Notes under the pieces: generated by a model
Database searches by the model: none
What the model was told of the DNA's origin: nothing
What the model saw: only the letters and a program-made list of their open reading frames with translations
Part shown: positions 45,872 to 58,400 of the stretch, one piece after another
How the letters are laid out: the number at the start of each line of letters is the position of its first letter
Position numbering within the stretch: position 1 is the stretch's first letter
Source: Nymphaea colorata
Lineage: Eukaryota; Streptophyta; Magnoliopsida; Nymphaeales; Nymphaeaceae
Direction: 5' to 3'
Assembly: GCF_008831285.2 (NCBI RefSeq)
Contig: NC_045150.1
Location: 7,206,001-7,266,000 of the forward strand
Length of the DNA stretch: 60,000 bases
Translations under genes and position numbers: made by a program

Positions 45872-46365
45872 ATGGTTTAACCAAATCACTGTGGGGGCGT
45901 GTTGAGGATAGTCATGGTATTTGATTACTCGTTCAACAAGTAGTGGCAGAGGTAGAAATTTTTCGTTAAGGATCACTGTTGAAAATAAAGAAAAAGTTTG
46001 TTGCTGGAGTGCATGCCAGCCTATACGTAGCATCGCCTATTGTTCACAGGGCGATCTTTCCTCTATCCCATCAAAGATGAAAACGACAGAAAAGCTGGAG
46101 GATAATACCGTAATAGATATTGTTCTTATATTTAGAGATTTTGTTGGTTGTTATGTTTAGTTGTTGATATATTTATATCGTATTGAACTATTGGTCATTA
46201 TCTAATTTATGACCAACTCTGTAATTGTAATTCTACATCTCATATCCTGCGCTGGTGTACAAGGGAAATCAAGAAACGAGTTTTCACATCCTATGGGTGT
46301 TCTCTTCGCTACTGAGTCCAGTAGTCCTTGGCCCAAAAGTACCCAGCGCTCTGTTACTTACGCCT
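45850..46365 (+). mobile_element. Possible copia 3' remnant with LTR
   Basis: The plus-strand frame at 45,857-45,900 reads SSVADGLTKSLWGR, resembling the VADxLTKxL end of copia RNase H. It is followed by a purine run (GTGGGGGCG) and TGTTGAGGATAG, the usual polypurine tract to LTR transition. A possible LTR end (GCCTACA) is near 46,365, which would give an LTR of about 470 bp. No other pol sequence is attached. Confidence 0.35.
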
Positions 46366-46510
46366 ACAGAGGTGGCGCTTGTAACGCTGATGACTGAAAT
46401 AGAAAATACTTCATAGTGCACACGTTGAGTGTATAGTTTTCTTTTAAGAAAACAACTTATCTGAAATCGAATTTCAATCGAGTCTGCCTCTTAACGTCTT
46501 AATAATATGC

Positions 46511-46513
<3 letters not shown>

Positions 46514-46542
<29 letters not shown>
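46514..46542. repeat. (TA)n microsatellite
   Basis: About 14 TA units immediately next to the TATA box of the left direct repeat. Confidence 0.95.
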
Positions 46543-46545
<3 letters not shown>

Positions 46546-47475
46546 CCAACTATTTATACAGCCGGTCCACGACTTTAAGCCGGTCAAGAGAAGAGGTGTC
46601 TTAATTATTATGTGGTGGTGTGCATCCCATGACATGTCTCTCCTTAGCCCACTCCCAAAGGGTACATGTTTTCCCTTAGCCCACTCTAAGAAGGTGTGTG
46701 TCATGCACATGGGCCTATGCATGGTCCACATATGTACAAGCCAGTGCATATAGTCAATTTCGATCTAATTAACTCTTGCAGCATTCCCCTAGATGGTGGC
46801 TTCATGAGCTATCCCCTCCACCTTTAAGGCTGTTTTAGAACCTTGGCAGTCATGATATATTCTTCTAACTCTAATGTCACACAAAGTCGTTGTTTACAGT
46901 TCAAAAAAATAGTACACATGAAAATCAAACTAATGACGCATCATTAATACCATGCCTCTTTGAACGCACTCCCCTCCCAATAAACTAATACTCCACTCAA
47001 TTTTGAAATAGTAGAAGTCTCTAGTCAACGCTACACAACAAAGAGTCACAAATATGAGAAATAATGATTTACCTTTAGTGTGGTTGCCAAATCAATAAAT
47101 TTGTTGGTTGGCAACGCATTGATTTAGTTATTGGTACCATCATTCATTGGAAATAGTTATGTAAAGTCAAACTCATAGTCATGAAAAGATTTAGTATCAA
47201 CTTTCAAAATCTGGAAAAGGATTAAGATTTAGTATCAAATTTCAAATCTAATCAAGCAACGGAATGACATGGATGAAGCTCGATGTGAAAGTCTTCGACT
47301 TCCGGCACCACCCATAGTGGCCATTAGATTTGTGAAGTGTGTCCACCTGAACAATTTTAGAAGCATAGTCTGTGTAATCAACACATCACTTGACAACCTA
47401 CAACAGGCATTCAATACGTTTGACTTAGGCTTGTGAACAACATCGAAAAGTTAGCCCCAGAATCACGCAGAACCA
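46514..47475 (-). repeat. Long direct repeat, left copy
   Basis: Matches 50,039-50,656 in the same orientation from a (TA)n array, past a minus-strand TATA box (TGTATAAATAG near 46,550), to AGAATCACGCAGAACCA at 47,475. It contains about 335 bp (about 46,640-46,975) missing from the right copy. Being same-strand and flanking a copia body, the copies resemble LTRs or duplicated promoter segments. Confidence 0.8.
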
Positions 47476-48503
47476 ATAATGTGGACAGAGTTTAACAATG
47501 AGTATGAAAAGTTGAAGGCGAGTGAAAACAGAGCCTCGTCTACTTTCATTCATTTGATGAAAATGGATATTTGTACACTGCTGAGAAAATAATGAATGAA
47601 ACAATAAAATTCTTTACATTTTGATACAGGAAGTTACAATAAGTTTCCAAGAGAAACCGAATAGCTCTGGAACCTTCCACAATTTGCCACATCATCAATT
47701 CTGTTATGATATTTTGAGCCAGCCTTACAAGGCGGCAGGTTTTCTAACAGATATTCCAGCATAGATGCTGAGTCATATAAGACTAATTTGTAAATTTCAT
47801 GGTGAATAATCTTCAACACTTCCCTTCAAACTGGAGTGTGCAAATCCAGCACACCTTGTTTGGATTTTAAAAACTGAAGCTGCTCCTTTGCTAGAGCTTT
47901 TGAAAACAAATCGGCATGCTGAAGCTTTGATGATATATGTGCTGCTTGAATTATATGATTTTTAACTAAATTCCTCACACAGTGACAGTCAATTTCCACA
48001 TGCATTGTCCGCTTGTGGAATATTGGATTTTCAGATATATGTAGTGCCGCTTTACTATCACATTGTAATTCTGCTAGAACATTATGAACTACCTGTAAAT
48101 CAGCAAGAAGCACTTTTAACCACACTATCTCACAACCCGTATTAACCACAGCTCGATATTCAGCTTCAGCTGAAGATCGAGATACTGGTTGTTGCATTTT
48201 TGTCTTCCACAAAATCAAACTTTTACCCAAATATATACAGTAACCACTAACTGATCTTGTAGTTTCTTTACATGCCGCCCAGTCCGCATCACAACAAGCA
48301 ACCAGCTGAAACTTAGTATTAACATATAACATGATTCATTGACCAGGGTTAGCCTTCAAGTATCTCACAACTCGCAAAGCTGCATTTAGATGAACCTGTC
48401 TAGGATTGTGCATATACCTACTAAGCACATGAACTGCAAAAACTATATCTGGCCTAGTGATGGTCAGATATATAAGTCTTCCTACAAGCCTTCAGATGGT
48501 TCC

Positions 48504-48623
48504 TTAAGTGCTTCACATGTTTCATCACAAAAATTCTGTTTTTGTTCTAAAGGACAGTCAACTTTAAGTGCTTCACATGTTTCATCACAAAAATTCTGTT
48601 TTTGTTCTAAAGGACAATCAACT
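48504..48623. repeat. 60-bp in-frame tandem duplication in copia RT
   Basis: Two copies (48,504-48,563 and 48,564-48,623) differing at about one base. Each encodes VDCPLEQKQNFCDETCEALK on the minus strand, so 20 residues are repeated without breaking the frame. Confidence 0.95.
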
Positions 48624-49625
48624 GGTTTGGCATTTAAAAGACCGACTTCATCCAGGATATCACATGTATATTTACGTTGTGATAGAAAAATTCCCTGTTT
48701 TGATCTTGTTAATTTGATGCCTAAAAAATACTTAAGTGGACCAAGATCCTTCATATGAAACTTGCTGCTTAAGTATTTTTTAAACAACCTCTGATTTTCA
48801 TCATTTCTTGCTACTATCAAGTCATCTACATAGACAATGACAGCCATATAGCAATTTTTGTCGAGCAGTGTGCAGAGAGAATAATCTGCTTTTGATTGAC
48901 TAAAACAATAGTATGTAAGTGTTGTGAAAAACTTTGAAAACCAGTTTCTTGGCGCTTGTTTAAGTCATATAATGTTTTTTTAAGCTTGCATATTCTAGTC
49001 TCCCCTTCACTGCCATAACTGGCTGGCAATGTCATATATACATCTTCGTCCAAATCGCCATGTAAGAATGCATTGTGGACATCCATTTGATGCAGCACCC
49101 AATTGTTTTGGGCTGCAACAGCAAGCAAAGTCCTCACCGTGACAAGCTTTGCCACAGGATCATGAGTGTCATGATAGTCAAGGCCTTCAACTTGGGCATA
49201 TCCTTTGGCCACAAGCCTTGCTTTGAACCTCTCAATTGTTCCATTAAAATTGTATTTAATTCGTTAAACCCACTTACACCCTATGGGTTTTACGCCTTTT
49301 GGAGCATGCACCAAATCTCATGTTTCATTCTCTTCTAGTGCTTTAAGTTCAGCAGTCATGGTGTCACGCCAACATTGATGCTTAACCGCTTGACTAAAGG
49401 AGGATGGTTCAAAATCTTTAGAGATGGCCACTAGAAATGGTTTATGAGGTGTAGAGAAACTCTCAAAGGACATGTACTTAGATAAAGAAAATTTGCTACT
49501 GTGTTTTGACTCACTTGATGATGGAGCAGGTGAGTTACAATCAGCAACTCCAATTCCACAATAAAAGTATTTGAGTAGGATTGATGGTCTGTGTTTTCTT
49601 TGAGAGCAACGCAAAGTCAAATCTA

Positions 49626-49845
49626 ATGAGACTCAAGATCATATACTTTGTACGCTTTTTGGCTATATGGATACCCCAGTTCTTGATCAGGAATAGAAAG
49701 AGGTAACAAACAAGATACTTTTCATCATTATGATCTTTGAATGGAAAGACATTCATAGAATTTTACATCACGACTTGACATAATTTTATGAGGCTCAAGA
49801 TCATATACTCTGTACGCTTTTTGGCCATATGGATACCACAAGAAA
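49626..49845. repeat. Duplicated integrase-tail segment, 162-bp offset
   Basis: A roughly 50-bp segment with CTCAAGATCATATACT and TGTACGCTTTTTGGC occurs at 49,632 and again at 49,794, with a few mismatches. It duplicates the YPYGQKAY-coding part of the copia integrase tail. Confidence 0.85.
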
Positions 49846-50035
49846 ATGCACTTTCAAGCTCTTTGATCAAATTTGGATTTTGGCATTACATTGGTGACAT
49901 TACACAAAGATGAGAAACCTTGGGTTGAAGTGTACGCTTCAACAGGTGAGGCATACACTTTATGGACACTTGTGCTTCACCCTTGTGCTTCGAAACGTCC
50001 TTGAAGTGCATTTTTTTTTGCATGCGACATACGTC

Positions 50036-50038
<3 letters not shown>

Positions 50039-50075
<37 letters not shown>

Positions 50076-50656
50076 TTATTTGTTTTCTGTGGGTTGTATC
50101 CTCAACTCTTTATACAGCCAGCCCTTGACTTTAAGCCGGGCTAGAGAAGAGGTGTCTTAATTGTTATGTGGTGATGTGCACCCAGTACATGACATGTCTC
50201 CCAATAAACTAATACCTCAACTCAATTTTGAAATAGTAGAAATCTCTAGTCAACTCTAACAATAAAGAGTTACAAATATGAGAATTAATGATTCACCTTT
50301 AGTGCGGTTGCCAAATCAATAAATTTGTTCGTTGGCAACCCATTGCTTTAGTTATTGGTGCCGTCATTCTTTGGAAATAGTTACGCAAAGTCAAATTCAT
50401 AGGCATGAAAAGATTTAGTATCAACTTTCAAAATCTGGAAAAGGAAGAGAGCTAATCGAGCAATGGAATGACATGGTTGAAGCCTGATGTGAAAGTCTTC
50501 GACTTCCGGCGCCACCCACAGTGGCCATTAGATTTGTGAAGTGTGTCCACACAATTTTAGAAGGAGAGTCTGTGTAATCAACACATCACTTCAATACGTT
50601 TGACTTGGGCTTGTGAACAACATGGAAAAGTTAGTCGTAGAATCACGCAAAACCAG
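50039..50656 (-). repeat. Long direct repeat, right copy
   Basis: Right partner of the repeat at 46,514-47,475. It runs from a (TA)n array (50,039-50,073) past TGTATAAAGAG (minus strand, near 50,110) to AGAATCACGCAAAACCA at about 50,656. It lacks the 335-bp segment of the left copy. Similarity ends at equivalent points on the right side of both copies. Confidence 0.8.
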
Positions 50657-51146
50657 AGGCCGAAGCTAAGATTTTTTTTCACGGGCGAACAAAATGGTTC
50701 AACGAACTTATCTGAGTAGCGTCAAACTAAATCAAAATACAAAAAAATACATTAGACAACTAAGAATTTTCAAATTTTTTAATATAATTTTTTTTTAACC
50801 CACGGCCTAAGCACGCCCCTGTACGAAACCAATAAAATATCTGAAGATGGATCCAGCGAGCTTCCAGTCAACAGGTTGCATGAATGCCCACGGCCACGTC
50901 GCCGGGGGTTGACCAAACGAGGTCGCCATCAAAGTTTGACAGTGGAAATTAACAGGGGGCGGGGAGTCATATGCGTCTCTCAGTCGGACTAAGTGTTCAA
51001 TAGATGGACCAAGCAAGTGTATGGACCAGAACATACGCTGCTTCAAGCAACATAGTCTCTCTCTCGTGATCTGTTTGAATGTTATTGATTCTCTAAAGGT
51101 GAGAAGGAAAGATCGAATAAATTTGGTACTAACCACGCGAGTCACG

Positions 51147-51148
<2 letters not shown>

Positions 51149-51177
<29 letters not shown>
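51149..51177. repeat. (TA)n microsatellite
   Basis: About 14 TA units. Confidence 0.95.
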
Positions 51178-51178
<1 letters not shown>

Positions 51179-51530
51179 CATGTCACTTGTATGGAGTTAA
51201 GACGATGTTCCTGTGTTATTGACTTGGTGGGCAAACGGGTCGGATCTTCGTATACCAAAGTCAGGACGGGGCATTAGTATATGGATAAAGAACAACTGCA
51301 ATTGAAATGACCGTGACGGTAATTTGGACCCGAAATCAGATCGTTGGTTATTTGTGTTGGTTATTTGTGTTGGTTGAAATGACCGTGATCACCCCAAATA
51401 TATATATACACTTCTATAGCTGGTTGGTTATTTGTGTTGCTAAAAGTCATCCCAAAAGGTGAATACAATGTTGAGTTGTTTGGTCATGGTTTTCAGCGAT
51501 GAAATATACATTTTACGATATAAAGCTCTG

Positions 51531-51652
<122 letters not shown>

Positions 51653-52173
51653 TCTCGTTGGAAAGGCAGAATAGAACTTGTGGAAGTACAATGAGTCCGT
51701 CGTATATGGTCAGGGGTTGGGAAGGAGGCACCATGTTGCCTCTTCACTGCTGATCATTTCCCCATTTCAACGCGATGTGATACGTTGAGACCCGAAGGTT
51801 GGAGTTGAAGTTAGACTTTTGAGGAAGTCGAAATCGTCTTCTGTTCCCCTTCTTGAATGAACGTAGATGAAAAGGACAATCCCTTTGAGTTTTCTTCCAT
51901 TTTGACCGAACCCTTTCCTCTCTTCCTCTTCCCCTTACTTCAATGGACCCGACCCGACGCCCTTTTTTTTTTTCGTCTTCTTTTTTAATATTTGAGATCC
52001 CACCCCCTACTCCTTTCTATTCCACAGTTTGTTCACCGTGAAGTTTAGGAATGAAGCACACCTTAACGGGAAAAAAACTTGTCCGGCTCCTATCATTTAT
52101 CTAAAATTACAAAATGTTGTCCTTTGTCCGCTAAAAAAAAAAAGTATGCATAGAAGAGTCACTATAATCAAAG

Positions 52174-52176
<3 letters not shown>

Positions 52177-52269
<93 letters not shown>
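52177..52269. repeat. (TA)n microsatellite
   Basis: About 46 uninterrupted TA units, the longest array in the window. Confidence 0.98.
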
Positions 52270-52271
<2 letters not shown>

Positions 52272-52369
52272 AAAGACAGTTTATGGTGGACAATGGTCTT
52301 GTTGTATTTTTAGCATCAATTTTTTTTTAATTTTCATTTATCTGGCATCATTGATCCAGCATTCAGATA

Positions 52370-52372
<3 letters not shown>

Positions 52373-52440
<68 letters not shown>
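52373..52440. repeat. (TA)n microsatellite
   Basis: About 33 uninterrupted TA units. Confidence 0.98.
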
Positions 52441-52447
<7 letters not shown>

Positions 52448-52599
52448 TACAATACCATGCATGTCACCGGATGGCTAAAAATTAAAAACCCATAGCTAAA
52501 ATTGTCATGAGTCGTTTTTGAAAGCACCAATAATTTAATGCTCATGCGACAGTTGTTTTTTAATAACAAACTTTTTATTTTTATCTCTCTATCCAACGT

Positions 52600-52600
52600 C

Positions 52601-52631
<31 letters not shown>

Positions 52632-52632
52632 G
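52600..52632. repeat. Interrupted (TA)n microsatellite
   Basis: TA units interrupted by ACATA, ending in TATGTATA. Confidence 0.9.
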
Positions 52633-55286
52633 TATAGTGGACGATTACTTTGGTTATCTAGAATCACTCAAGTATCCGTCTATTTAAAACAGATGAACGA
52701 TTGAAAGAAAAACAAGAAAAAAAGATGTAAACTAATATTAAATAACAAAAATGTTCATCACTTTTTTCTCTTTATTTTTCTTTAACCGTCCATCATGTTG
52801 GATCAAACGGTGCTGATTAGATGGCTGGGTGAGTCTAAAAAACTAGTCACCAATTCAATTTTTCTATGTATATATAAAGTAACATAAGCTTTCAACATCA
52901 TGACTGTTTGATCGCTCGTAATGAGTTCACTATTTTTTTTTCTTTGTCCATATGGGAGGCTCTCTCTCTCCATTAGTCGGCCGAGAGTAGGTGATCCTAA
53001 AGAATCTCGTTCAATCTAACAACCATATGATATGTTTTTTTAATAGTGACGATAATGAAGATGCTTCATTTTTTCAATGAGGGAAGACAGACAACCAAGT
53101 TTTTCTTGAACATATGACGCTATAGAGATGAGCAAAAAGAGTATTTTATCTTACTTTTTTAATGAGAGTCAAAACCCCGTCCTTTCTCATCACTTCAGGT
53201 ACCAAGCCTATTTTTGGAGTCTAATGTGGCACATCCTATCATCTAGTGGATAATTCAAGGACAAAAACAAAACCAAATGACATGACAATGGCAAGAAATG
53301 AAAATGAAAATGAAAAAAAATGTATGCATAAAATTTGGAAAATGTCACATTGCTCCCTAAAGTTGTAAAAAAGGCATAAATAATCCTTCTCGTAGTATAT
53401 TTTGGGTTCTGCATAGCGACATCAATAATTCCGGTTTTTATCCAATATCCGACTGAATTGCTTCAGAAAATTTCTGATTAAGAAATCATAGCAGAATTGT
53501 ATTTAAAAAATGACATCAGATCAGATAAAGATACGTATTCATATTTAAATAAATATCGATTCAAATTCAAACTCAAACTCAGATCATATTAATTTTTAAA
53601 TAGATTACCTATATTCAATAAACATTTTGAAAGTAGTTTCTTAACATATTGTAGTGTGGTTTTGGATTCAGTTTGAAAGATGGAACTGGATATAAGCTTA
53701 TAAGTTGGATTCGCAGTATATTTTTATAAGTTGGATTAAATCGAAAAACTTGAAAAGTAAGAACAAGCCATGGATCCCCTCCTAGTGGGGTTTCTAGTTT
53801 CCATGACTGAGATGTCCAAATTAATGGGAGATCTAGTGAGGTTGGTTACCACTGTTCACGATTCTTACTAGATCAAGCCCTAATTCTCTTACTTGAGTTT
53901 TCCCTTGGTGTTATTTGATTACTTGGGATTTTAGAACCTACGTGGACTATGATACGAGATTTTAGGTTTAATTTTAAGATTTTATAAATTTGATTTTCTA
54001 ACTATATATATATAGGGCAGGATTATACCTGGAACTTGTAGGCTTTTGAATCGTGTTTTGTAGACCTCAAGTCAAACCCTCATCTCTTTATTTTAAATAC
54101 ATAGATTTGAGACGTAATAGTGATATTAAATCTAAGATTCTTAAATCTATAATTTGTTCAAAGGGTTGAAGCGATCTATTTGTTAAGTTAGCATTTCAAT
54201 TAAAATCAAAGTTTGTCTTAGAGGGGGTGACACAATGGATGGAGTGTGTGCTAGTAGGTGGCCAATTTTCATTTCGAATCTTTGGATGTCAATTTTCTGT
54301 GGTGTAAAAGGAGAGCCACTAACATACAAGTTGAATCGTGACAGAGGTGATTGCTTGAGTCACCGAAAGAAAGAAGACGATGTACTTTAAGAAAAATGAG
54401 AAGTTGAGTAGAAACTTCAGTCTTATAATAGACAATGGGAAACCCTACTCGCTGAAAACTTAAAACGTGAGCATTGTCATTCCAAGGTTTGACCATAGTG
54501 TGATACTACGAGGCTCCTTCACCTACCTACTTCAAGACCTACAGCTATTTAGGGAGTCGACACTAAGAAGAATCAAATAGATGACTCTCATTATACCAGC
54601 TCCTGATAGAACCAACTACGCCAAACCCCTTGGGTTTACTGCCATCAAATCAAAACAGTCAAAACAGACTTGACATGATTAAGCACTATAACAAAACGTT
54701 AGGCACCCAATTCTCAAATTAATAAGAAACCAAGTCTATGATGACAAATTCATGTAAGCCAAGGAAGTTTGCAAGTGAGGTGCTCTAAAATAAGACTATT
54801 TGTCTTCTTAGTCATGAAGCAAGTCTTTGCATCTTAATGCTAACAGATCTAAGACATGTATCTTTTAAAAAGAAAGAGTACTGGGTGTAGAAAAATGGAG
54901 GTCAGAAATCTTCTTTTCCAGAGTATGGTTTTCCGAATGTCTAATCTGCTCAGTACCTTTATTAAGCATTTGCGCGTGGAGAATGTCAAATGGAAGCCAG
55001 ATACTAGAAAGTGGAAAAGGAAGAAAGTAGCGGCAGAGAGAGAAAGTAGTCCATTTTGGTTATGCAAACATTGGATTTGACTAGATGATGGAACTATAAT
55101 TACGGAAGTTGGGGAGAGGGAGAGAGAGGGTCAAACGCATGTGAAGCGTGTGAAGCTTCAAAGAAGCTGAGCGCGGGTGGAGACGATCGACCGCCTACAC
55201 GACTTTTAGGCCCCAACTCGTGGAACAACGACATGGATGCTTTCCTTTTACTCAATTTTCCTCCCCCTCCTCCTTTTGAATTTTGT

Positions 55287-55295
55287 TATAAAGAG
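55287..55295 (+). promoter_or_regulatory. Candidate TATA box of the PP2C gene
   Basis: The sequence TTATAAAGA lies about 150 bp upstream of the proposed PP2C start codon. It is followed by a CT-rich stretch (TTCATTCTTCTTCATCTTCG) typical of plant 5' UTRs. The transcription start is inferred, not seen. Confidence 0.4.
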
Positions 55296-55430
55296 TTGGG
55301 TGGGTGCTTCCGCGTTCATTCTTCTTCATCTTCGTTCTTGATTGCTGAGGGCGCGGTCTTACGAGTTCAAGAACGAGGGTGCGCTCTTACAAGTTTGAGG
55401 ATTGTCCGGGTTTTGGCTTCGTGGGTCTTT

Positions 55431-55475
55431 ATGTTACTGCCATGGAGAGGCAATCTGGCGCTTCCCTCTCTATAA
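55431..55475 (+). promoter_or_regulatory. Upstream ATG overlapping the PP2C start
   Basis: An ATG lies 11 bases before the proposed PP2C ATG in another frame. It opens a 14-codon reading frame that runs past the main start and ends at TAA 55,473-55,475. If the mRNA starts upstream of 55,431, this overlapping uORF would compete for initiation. The main ATG has the better context (GCCATGG), so leaky scanning is plausible. Confidence 0.4.
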
Positions 55476-58400
55476 GAACCGAGCTTCTTAATATGATCAA
55501 GGTTGCACAATGATCTATATGATCCTCCTTTCTTCTTTTATCTTTTTTTTTTTAAATTATGCGGCTTGGTGGTTGTTTCTCTTTCAGTATTCTGATTGGC
55601 CACCGATTTTGTTGATCTCGTTAACCAGAACCATAATTATATTGTACTTCTTTGCTTCTCTCTTAGGGGCCCTCCAATTGTTTCGGGTGATTTTTTTTTT
55701 TTTTCTTGCTTGTTGGGTGTTCCGTTACTATTCCTTTTGTTAGCAGTCCTCCTTTCTTTAGTTCTTAATTTCTTTCTTTCTTCGTAATAACTGTGTGGGG
55801 TTTTCCTCTCGTTACGTGTGTTTGCAGCACGAGAAACATTACCTTTTCTTCGTTAGAAAGTAGGATCACAGTATCCTGTCTTGGTCGTTGTTGATTATGG
55901 TTTTAGTCTACTTTGTTTACGAACCACGTGAATATTCAATATTGTACTGATTACTCTGGGAAATAGATTTTCTGATGTTTAAAGGTTTGCCTAGATATCG
56001 TATGATTACCAACACGTCTGCTCGAATTCGAAGCTGCTGTTCTTTAGTCATTCTATTCTTTCTTTTTCTGGAAGATGCTTCATTGTCCCATTTTATCCAG
56101 TTTCTTATTTTTGATGATCATTCATTATCAATTCATCGTTTTCTCCCTTATATGATATGATAAAGTTCAGTTTCCCAGTTGCTTGCTGCTTTTCAGCTTT
56201 TTACATTAACAAAGCAGCTGAGAATTCGGTGATAATTTTTGGCATAATACGCTTTCGCTTATTTGTTCAATCGTCAACCGTTTCCTACATCTCATTCTTG
56301 GATGCTAAAGCGTCCTTGTATGTTTTTAACTGGCAGAAGGGTACATGTTTGAATGCATCATCCTCCGACAGTGGGAAAGGGAAGAGCAAATACTCAAGTA
56401 ACAAAGTAACACATGGATTTCATCTGGTTGAAGGAAAAGCTGGTCATGACATGGAGGACTATCATGTTGCAGAATACAGGGTTGTAAACAGTCGTGAGCT
56501 TGGGTTGTTTGCAATTTTTGATGGGCATCTTGGTGATAGTGTTCCAAGCTATCTCCAGGCAAACTTGTTCAACAATATATTACAAGAGGTATCTTACTTT
56601 TCCAGTATTGGTAGCTCAAGTGCAGTACTGTCACTCCTTGGTTAACTTGTAACATTGTCTTTTACTAGAGATGGTATGAGTTATGATGCTTCAATCTACC
56701 ATTTTGTTCCTGCTTAAATCGTCTTATGTTTGTTAACTATATCCATTCAAGAAGAACCTGGGTAATTTTTATCTCTGAAAGTGGAAGATATCTATCCTTA
56801 TGAATCAGATTGGAACAAGAACAGGAAAACATTGTTGGACCATACTCCACATGCTCTTTCTTGATTGAATTAGCTACCATCTATGACTCCATGGTCCTTA
56901 TTCATGGCATCACAGTTAAAGGTGGCGCAAGAACTAAGAAGCAAGAAACTTGTGAAGCATGATTTGTATTTAAGAAGGACAAAGGATAACAAGTAAGAAA
57001 TGTATAATGGGTACAAGAAGAATATAATATGAATACTAGATAAATCTTGTGACTCATTCAAATGCATCTTTTAGATTTCGAGAAATTATTTCTTTACATT
57101 TCATAAAATAATGACTAAGAGGATCTTTTATTTCTACCACAAGAATGCAATATTCAAACACCAAATGCTCATCATTTTAATTTAGAAAATACTGTTTTTA
57201 TTTTGTTTTCCTTTTTGGAAGTAATTTTCTGATGAAGCTTATTAAGTGCAGTAGAAGCATTGGCTTTTACTTTTTGAAAGTGAGTTTCCAAGTTTCTGAA
57301 AGCTTCCATTTACTATGATTTGCTTTCCGAATATGGAAATTACGGTTGTTGGTGCTACTTTCTAATGCATGTTAATTCTAACCTTTTAGCAAGTTCAATT
57401 ACTAGCAAACTAGTTTGCTTTTATGTATTGAACCTTCCCTCTCAACAGTCCTGTTCTTCTGTGAGATTATCTACCATTTTTGCCTGGTGTGATGTTCTCA
57501 GTATATTTTTTCTTGCAATGCAGCCCAATTTTTGGACAGATCCTGTTTCATCCATCAAAATTGCCTACCACCTCACAGACAAGTATATTTTAGAAAACCC
57601 TACACGTTTAGGTCCTGGTGGATCCACTGCAGTTACTGCGATTGTAATTGATGGACAACTATTACTAATAGCAAATGTAGGTGATTCTAGAGCTGTTCTA
57701 TGTGACAAAGGCTCAGCTGTACAGCTTACTGTTGACCATGAACCACGTACTGAGAGGAAAAGAATAGAAAAACGAGGTGGTTTTGTGACTGTTCTTCCAG
57801 GTATAATTTTTCTGTCTCTGACCTAAAATAAATACTTTGAATTTGTTATAGTAGGTTAAATTGGTCAATGTTGGTCACTTTGGCTAAAAAAGAAAAAGAA
57901 CATCTCAGGAGATGTTCCAAGGGTCAATGGTCAGCTTGCAGTTGCACGTGCATTTGGTGATCAAAACCTTAAAGCACATTTAAGTTCGGAACCGGATGTA
58001 AAACACATCAGTTTGGACCAGGGAATCGAGTTCGTTGTATTGGCCAGTGATGGCTTGTGGAAGGTAATCTCCTTTGAATAGTTAATTAGCATTCTTCCTT
58101 GTTAAACTAGATTACAATTAGTCCAAACACCTGTTCATGTTCTACTCATCTCATTATGTCTTGTTTCCTTCTGCCTTTCTGACCATCCATTCTCATTCTC
58201 TCTGTTGCATATGTCATTTATCTGCAACTCCACCTGCTGTTTCATATCTTATGAATGCTTCTCGTTTGATGATGTCTTGTCATCACCTTGATTCTGAGCT
58301 TGATCTGAGTACCTGTAAGTTCAGTATAATATTTACAGAAATCTAAGGCTGTTTTCATCCTCGTGCATCAAACCTTCAACCCAATAATTTCAGCATGTTT

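Larger units (their letters stand above)
47826..49880 (-). pseudogene. Copia pol: integrase tail, RT and RNase H
   Basis: Reading leftward, an integrase tail reads YPYGQKAYRVYDLEPHKIMS (about 49,850-49,760). A linker has RPSILLKYFYC and KHQCWRDTMTAELKALEENE. RT shows MAKGYAQVEGLDYHDT, then MDVHNAFLHGDLDEDVYM, then the catalytic VYVDDLIVARN near 48,820 and MKDLGPLKYFLGIKL. RNase H reads [39 protein letters not shown] and [13 protein letters not shown]. Frameshifts near 48,850, 48,480 and 48,340 and in-frame duplications show decay. Confidence 0.88.
47476..49900 (-). mobile_element. Degraded copia retrotransposon
   Basis: Minus-strand pol pieces run from an integrase tail (49,880) through RT to RNase H (stop at 47,826). 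After the stop a purine run (GAAGGGAAG) leads into TGTTGAAGATTATTCACC at 47,818, the probable start of a 3' LTR extending to about 47,480. Gag, protease and most of integrase are missing on the right, where the sequence passes within 140 bp into the second direct repeat. Confidence 0.75.

Noticed and set aside
56157-56645. 162-codon frame as a single-exon form of the PP2C start
   Set aside because: It reads through intron sequence on both sides of exon 2. The spliced model agrees with the known family N-terminus and uses consensus splice sites.
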